Shown piece by piece: positions 5,191-5,662 of a stretch of DNA of 5,662 bases. The position numbers and the translations under genes were made by a program. Source of the DNA: UMGS1908 sp045588795 (lineage in GTDB: Bacteria > Bacillota > Clostridia > Christensenellales > UBA1242). Numbering within the stretch: the stretch's first letter is position 1; each line of letters starts with the position of its first letter. The notes beneath the pieces are model-generated. The model was given only the letters and a program-made list of their open reading frames with translations, had not been told where the DNA came from and made no database searches. The stretch covers positions 1 to 5,662 of the forward strand of contig JAZNEY010000077.1 of the NCBI GenBank assembly GCA_045588795.1, given 5' to 3'.

Positions 5191-5662
5191 TTAAAGGAGG
5201 TGATCCAGCCGCACCTTCTGATACGGCTACCTTGTTATGACTTAACCCCAATCATTGGTCTCACCTTAGACGCTGCCCTCCCTTGCGGGTTAAGCTGACG
5301 GTTTTGGGTGCTCCCAACTCTCATGGCTTGACAGGCGGTGTGTACAAGACCCGGGAACGCATTCACCCCGACATGCTGATTCGGGATTACTAGCAAATTC
5401 AGCTTCATGAGGGCGGGTTGCAGCCCTCAATCCGAACTGGGACAATCTTTTTGAGATTTGCTCCACCTTACGATATCGCGTCTCTTTGTAATTGCCATTG
5501 TAGCACGAGTGTAGCCCAAGGCGTAAGGGGCATGATGATTTGACGTCATCCCCACCTTCCTCCGTGTTATCCACGGCAGTCTCACTAGAGTTCCTAACTT
5601 AATATTGGCAACTAGTGACAGGGGTTGCGCTCGTTGACGGACTTAACCGAACATCTCACGAC
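5191..5662 (-). rRNA. rrs: 16S ribosomal RNA, 3' portion
   Basis: This is the 3' part of the small-subunit rRNA, from about E. coli position 1074 to the 3' end; 472 nt compares with about 469 in E. coli. Landmarks, read on the minus strand, include GTCGTGAGATGTT at the window edge, CAACGAGCGCAACCC, the GTACACACCGCC decoding region (5334-5345), AACAAGG, and the tail GGATCACCTCCTTT with the anti-Shine-Dalgarno. The exact 3' end is placed at about 5191 by comparison with known ends. Helices remain pairable where the sequence differs from E. coli (for example G1087-C1098 has become C-G), so this is a working gene rather than a pseudogene. Unusual changes are C1404 to U (5333) with G1497 to A (5238), C1409-G1491 to A-U, and G1516 to A (5219). 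The gene is truncated by the window at its 5' side. Confidence 0.98.

Noticed and set aside
5290..5574. Minus-strand open frame of 94 codons
   Set aside because: It lies inside the 16S rRNA gene and translates conserved rRNA sequence.

Overview
The window is AT-rich, and every supported gene lies on the minus strand, so transcription runs from high to low coordinates. The gene order yqfC-yqfD-ybeY-era-yqzL-recO is typical of endospore-forming Bacillota, and the 16S rRNA 3' part (its 3' end reads ACCTCCTTT) also fits that phylum. A Clostridia-like lineage is the best guess; I cannot name a genus.

Reading in the direction of transcription, the window opens with the 3' third of a 16S rRNA gene (about 5191-5662). 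A trailer of about 190 nt with at least four hairpins follows, then a strong intrinsic terminator (4961-4995). No 23S, 5S or tRNA gene lies between the 16S and the terminator, so this 16S looks unlinked from the rest of its rRNA set. The 16S also differs from consensus at near-universal positions: a compensated C1404-G1497 to U-A pair, and G1516 to A in the helix 45 loop.

Next comes a small independent unit. A perfect sigma-A promoter (TTGACA, 17 nt, TATAAT) drives two overlapping genes. The first encodes a HicA-like RNA-binding domain with an extra charged C-terminal half, and the second encodes a protein I do not recognise. The unit is closed by its own hairpin terminator (3901-3934). It is the best candidate here for an undescribed two-gene system, possibly toxin-antitoxin-like, but that is inference.

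The rest is a conserved housekeeping and sporulation block. yqfC and yqfD are sporulation genes one base apart, preceded by a sigma-E-like promoter that would give a nearly leaderless yqfC mRNA. They are followed by ybeY (16S 3'-end maturation and rRNA quality control), era (GTPase that binds the 16S 3' end), yqzL (a 43-residue small protein) and recO (recombination mediator, cut by the window edge). phoH and the pgpH-dgkA-cdd genes found in this block in Bacillus are missing. ybeY and era act on the same RNA end that is encoded a few kilobases upstream, but they are in a different transcription unit.
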